A DNA stretch of 64,000 nt from DATGUA01 sp035301545. Its GTDB lineage: Bacteria; Bacillota; Clostridia; Tissierellales; Tissierellaceae. Where the stretch lies: positions 1 to 64,000 of the forward strand of contig DATGUA010000004.1 in assembly GCA_035301545.1 (NCBI GenBank), read 5' to 3'. Below, in pieces: positions 61,678 through 64,000 of the stretch. The position numbers were made by a program, and so were the translations under genes. The notes below the pieces were generated by a model. That model was not told the origin of the DNA, did not search any database, and saw nothing but the letters and a program-made list of their open reading frames with translations. Every line of letters starts with the position of its first letter. The first letter of the stretch is position 1.

Positions 61678-62100
61678 TTATAACTCCCCTCCTAATCCAT
61701 CTAAATAAGACTGTAATATATAGGTAGCTGCAACTTTGTCTATAACCTTTTTCCTGTTTTGTCTGCTAACATCTGCTTCAATTAATACTCGTTCAGCTGA
61801 TACTGTAGTCAATCGTTCATCTATATATATAATTTCTAAACCAAATTTATTTTTTATATTTTCAGCAAATTTTATTACTTTTTCCCCTTGTGGTCCAATA
61901 GTTCCATTCATATTTTTAGGTAATCCAACTACTATCTTTCCTACCCCATATTCATCAATAATATCTTGCAAGGTAGATAAATCCTTTTTTCTTCCTACTC
62001 TTCTAATTGTAGTAACTCCTTGAGCTGTAATTTTTAATAAATCACTTATTGCTACACCTATGGTTTTATCACCAACATCTAAACCTAATATTCTTTTCAT
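61678..62100 (-). CDS. ruvX: Pre-16S rRNA nuclease / putative Holliday junction resolvase RuvX (YqgF)
   Basis: A 140-residue RNase H-fold protein: ILGLDVGDKTIGVAISD at the start, KIVVGLPKNMNGTIGPQGEKV in the middle, and DERLTTVSAERVLIEADVSRQNRKKVIDKVAATYILQSYLD at the end (split). YqgF relatives mature the 16S rRNA 5' end; resolvase activity is reported for some. Placed between ireB and yrzB. Confidence 0.95.
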   Translation of the reverse strand: MKRILGLDVGDKTIGVAISDLLKITAQGVTTIRRVGRKKDLSTLQDIIDEYGVGKIVVGLPKNMNGTIGPQGEKVIKFAENIKNKFGLEIIYIDERLTTVSAERVLIEADVSRQNRKKVIDKVAATYILQSYLDGLGGEL

Positions 62101-62286
62101 TTATCTCTCCAATATTTTTTATTTAAATTCATTTTATATAATTAAATATACTACTTAATATGTATAGTTTCCAATCTATGTAATAAAAAACATATATAGT
62201 ACTATATATGTTTTTTATTACATTTTAATATTAATATTAAAATATAAAGATGGATAGTATTACTTAATCTATCCATCAATGTGTTA
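62101..62286. repeat. Gap between ireB and ruvX holding three palindromes
   Basis: A perfect 42-bp palindrome (62180-62200 with 62201-62221, no spacer), a perfect 22-bp A/T palindrome (62222-62243), and a 9-bp hairpin gatggatag/ctatccatc (62250-62258 with 62269-62277) follow each other. The last is probably the ireB terminator; the first may act as a second terminator or attenuator before ruvX. Confidence 0.8.
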
Positions 62287-62547
62287 TTATTGATGACTCT
62301 TTAAATAAGTTTGTAGAATCTCCTCTAATAATTCATCTCTTTCAAACTTTCGAATAAGAGACCTAGCATTATTATGACTAGTGATATAAGTTGGATCTCC
62401 TGAAAGAATATAACCTATAATTTGATTGATAGGATCATACCCTTTTTCGTTTAAGGCTTCAAAGACTGTTAATAACACCTCTCTAGACTCAATTGGTTTT
62501 TCATCAGATACATTAAACATTACTGTTTCATTATAATCCTTGCTCAC
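62287..62547 (-). CDS. ireB: IreB family regulatory protein
   Basis: An 86-residue protein of the IreB/YrzL (DUF965) family: ETVMFNVSDEKPIESREVLLTVFEALNEKGYDPINQIIGYILSGDPTYITSHNNARS (split) is strongly conserved. In Enterococcus IreB is a substrate of the IreK kinase and affects cephalosporin resistance; the Thr-rich N-terminus that is phosphorylated there is shorter here. Start GTG 62547 behind ggaggtg. Confidence 0.93.
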   Translation of the reverse strand: MSKDYNETVMFNVSDEKPIESREVLLTVFEALNEKGYDPINQIIGYILSGDPTYITSHNNARSLIRKFERDELLEEILQTYLKSHQ

Positions 62548-62602
62548 CTTTACACCTCCAATTATTTATATTGTATCATATATTCTAACTCTTGGACTAA
62601 TA

Positions 62603-64000
62603 TTATTTACTTTGTGCTTTAATTAAATTAGGTACCATATCTAAAGCCTTATCAAGTTTAGTAATATCTTTACCTCCTGCTTGTGCCATATCAGGCCTTC
62701 CTCCACCATTTCCTCCTGTGATTTTTGCTACTTCTTTAACTATATTTCCAGCTTTTATTCCTTGAGAGTTTAAATCTTTAGTTACCATAGATAAAAATGT
62801 TAATTTATTATTAAATGTAGAAGCTAAAACAATTACACCAGAGCCTAATCTATCTCTCAATTGGTCTCCCAAATTCCTTAGATTCTCCATATCCATATCT
62901 TCTACTTTATAATTTATATAATTAATACCATTTATATCTTTGACTGAATTTAATATTTCAGTTACGATGTCTTTAGATAAATTTCGTCTCAATATCTCTA
63001 TAGTTTGATCCTTTTCTTTAATTTCATCTAATATAGAATTAGCTTTTTCAATTAAATTTTGTTTATTTGTTTTAAGGGTATTACTTACCTTTTCAATCTC
63101 ATATTCTATATTATTCATATATTCATATACACCACGTCCAGTAATTGCTTCTATTCTTCTAACACCCGAAGCTATCCCACTTTCTGATAATATTTTAAAC
63201 AAGCCTATATTTGCAGTATTGTTTACATGGGTTCCTCCGCATAATTCTTTAGAATAGTCCCCTATTTCTACTACTCTTACTACATCTCCATATTTATCTT
63301 CAAATAATCCTACAGCACCTCTTGCTTTTGCATCTTCTAGAGAAGTCTCTGTTGAATTAATATCTAAACTCTCTAATATTTTGTTATTTACTATTCTCTC
63401 TATTTCTAATATTTCATCATTTGACAAACTTCCATAATGGGAAAAATCAAATCTTAATCTATCAGGCAATACAATTGAACCAGCTTGTTTAACATGATCA
63501 CCTAGTACTTCATTTAAAGCCTTATGAAGTAAATGAGTAGCAGTATGGTTTCTTTTTAAATCTTCTCTTCTACCTTTTTTGATTATAGCTACTACCTGAT
63601 CATCTACTTTAACAGTTCCACCTAATACTTTTATAATATGAATAATTGAGTCCTCATCTGTATTCTGTGTATCTAATACTTCAGCTCTAAAATGATCATT
63701 TTCTATAATTCCAATATCTCCAACTTGTCCACCAGATTCAGCATAAAATGGAGTCTCTTTCAATATAATTATACCCTCATCATCTTTTTTTAATTCCTTA
63801 ACTTTCTCCATTTCTTTAAACAATCCTAATACATTAGTATCTGTCCTATACTCTTCATATCCAATAAATACAGATTCTAATCCTTTAAATAGTCCTGTAT
63901 TTATATTACTACCCCAACCACTGCTATTCTCTTTACCCTCTCTTGCATTTCGTGCCCTATTCCTTTGTTCTTCCATATTTTCATTAAAAGATTCTTCATC
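62603..64000 (-). CDS. alaS: Alanyl-tRNA synthetase, C-terminal part (cut by window edge)
   Basis: The 3' part of alaS; the reading frame runs on past the window end (codons before 63976 read DEESFNEN, typical of AlaRS). Visible are the editing domain with HTATHLLHKAL and CGGTHV, which removes Ser and Gly from tRNA-Ala, a helical linker and the DHHA1 C-Ala domain ending GGNGGGRPDMAQAGG. The aminoacylation core lies outside. First gene of the alaS-ireB-ruvX-yrzB run. Confidence 0.97.
   Translation of the reverse strand, partial: DEESFNENMEEQRNRARNAREGKENSSGWGSNINTGLFKGLESVFIGYEEYRTDTNVLGLFKEMEKVKELKKDDEGIIILKETPFYAESGGQVGDIGIIENDHFRAEVLDTQNTDEDSIIHIIKVLGGTVKVDDQVVAIIKKGRREDLKRNHTATHLLHKALNEVLGDHVKQAGSIVLPDRLRFDFSHYGSLSNDEILEIERIVNNKILESLDINSTETSLEDAKARGAVGLFEDKYGDVVRVVEIGDYSKELCGGTHVNNTANIGLFKILSESGIASGVRRIEAITGRGVYEYMNNIEYEIEKVSNTLKTNKQNLIEKANSILDEIKEKDQTIEILRRNLSKDIVTEILNSVKDINGINYINYKVEDMDMENLRNLGDQLRDRLGSGVIVLASTFNNKLTFLSMVTKDLNSQGIKAGNIVKEVAKITGGNGGGRPDMAQAGGKDITKLDKALDMVPNLIKAQSK

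Noticed and set aside
1..64000. tRNA, rRNA genes or CRISPR arrays
   Set aside because: I found no T-loop-like GGTTCRA patterns in a cloverleaf setting, no rRNA blocks and no regularly spaced repeats.

Overview
The window is very AT-rich and carries a dense set of Bacillota genes: spo0A, sigK, spoIIIA A-H, spoIIM, spoIVB, spoVS, recN, scpAB, RNase Y and RNase J. It therefore comes from the chromosome of an endospore-forming, low-GC Firmicute. Gene content and order (nusB-xseA-xseB-ispA-OLE RNA-oapA-tlyA-recN-spoIVB-spo0A; miaB-mutS-mutL-miaA; alaS-ireB-ruvX-yrzB) fit an anaerobic clostridial or Tissierellia-like lineage; the exact taxon is an inference. No CRISPR array, rRNA, tRNA, prophage or integrated plasmid is visible.

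Layout. Positions 1-7.9 kb read mostly on the + strand. They hold a small coiled-coil protein and an SMC/ABC-like ATPase fragment with no Walker A motif, a decayed IS481-type insertion sequence, rny-spoVS, a PHP phosphoesterase overlapping a PadR regulator, a XerC/D-type recombinase behind a perfect 42-bp palindrome, and the divergent yneA/lexA pair with SOS boxes. From 8 kb to the end almost everything is on the - strand. In increasing coordinate these are: mismatch repair and tRNA modification (miaA, mutL, mutS, miaB); a MerR-type coiled-coil protein; rpsA, plsC, cmk, aroH followed by the wreck of an HI0933-family flavoprotein gene; an RpiR regulator; mnmM, rluB, dacF, scpB, scpA, dacB; nucleoside phosphorylases; spoIIM, nudF, spo0A, spoIVB, recN, tlyA; the OLE ribonucleoprotein locus (oapA plus the roughly 600-nt OLE RNA); ispA, xseB, xseA, nusB, yqhY; the complete spoIIIA operon; efp; a type IV pilus cluster; a spore-type lipoprotein gene (+ strand); sigK; a class B PBP; udk, trhP, trmR, queT; RNase J; a Fur-family regulator; yrzB, ruvX, ireB; and the 3' part of alaS, cut by the window edge.

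How the genes work together. Three themes dominate. (1) Sporulation: Spo0A starts the programme, sigma-K drives its late mother-cell stage, SpoIIIA A-H form the mother-cell part of the feeding-tube channel, SpoIIM acts in engulfment, SpoIVB signals pro-sigma-K processing, and DacB and DacF shape peptidoglycan. Sigma-E-like promoters are readable before spoIIIAA, dacB, spoIIM and probably sigK. (2) Nucleic-acid upkeep and RNA modification: MutSL, RecN, LexA, XseAB, ScpAB, RNases Y and J, MiaA, MiaB, MnmM, TrhP, TrmR, TlyA, RluB. (3) Envelope: OapA/OLE RNA, isoprenoid and phospholipid acyltransferases, PBPs and type IV pili.

The most notable element is the OLE RNA, recognised from its size, GC-rich conserved blocks and its place between ispA and a four-helix OapA protein with the DxxxD motif. 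It has its own promoter and terminator here. Other points of interest are a possible translational lock on sigK in read-through transcripts, an Arg instead of Lys at the tip of EF-P, and a spoIVB gene without an ordinary start codon at its Shine-Dalgarno site. The genome also uses very long, almost loop-less palindromes repeatedly as gene-end signals.
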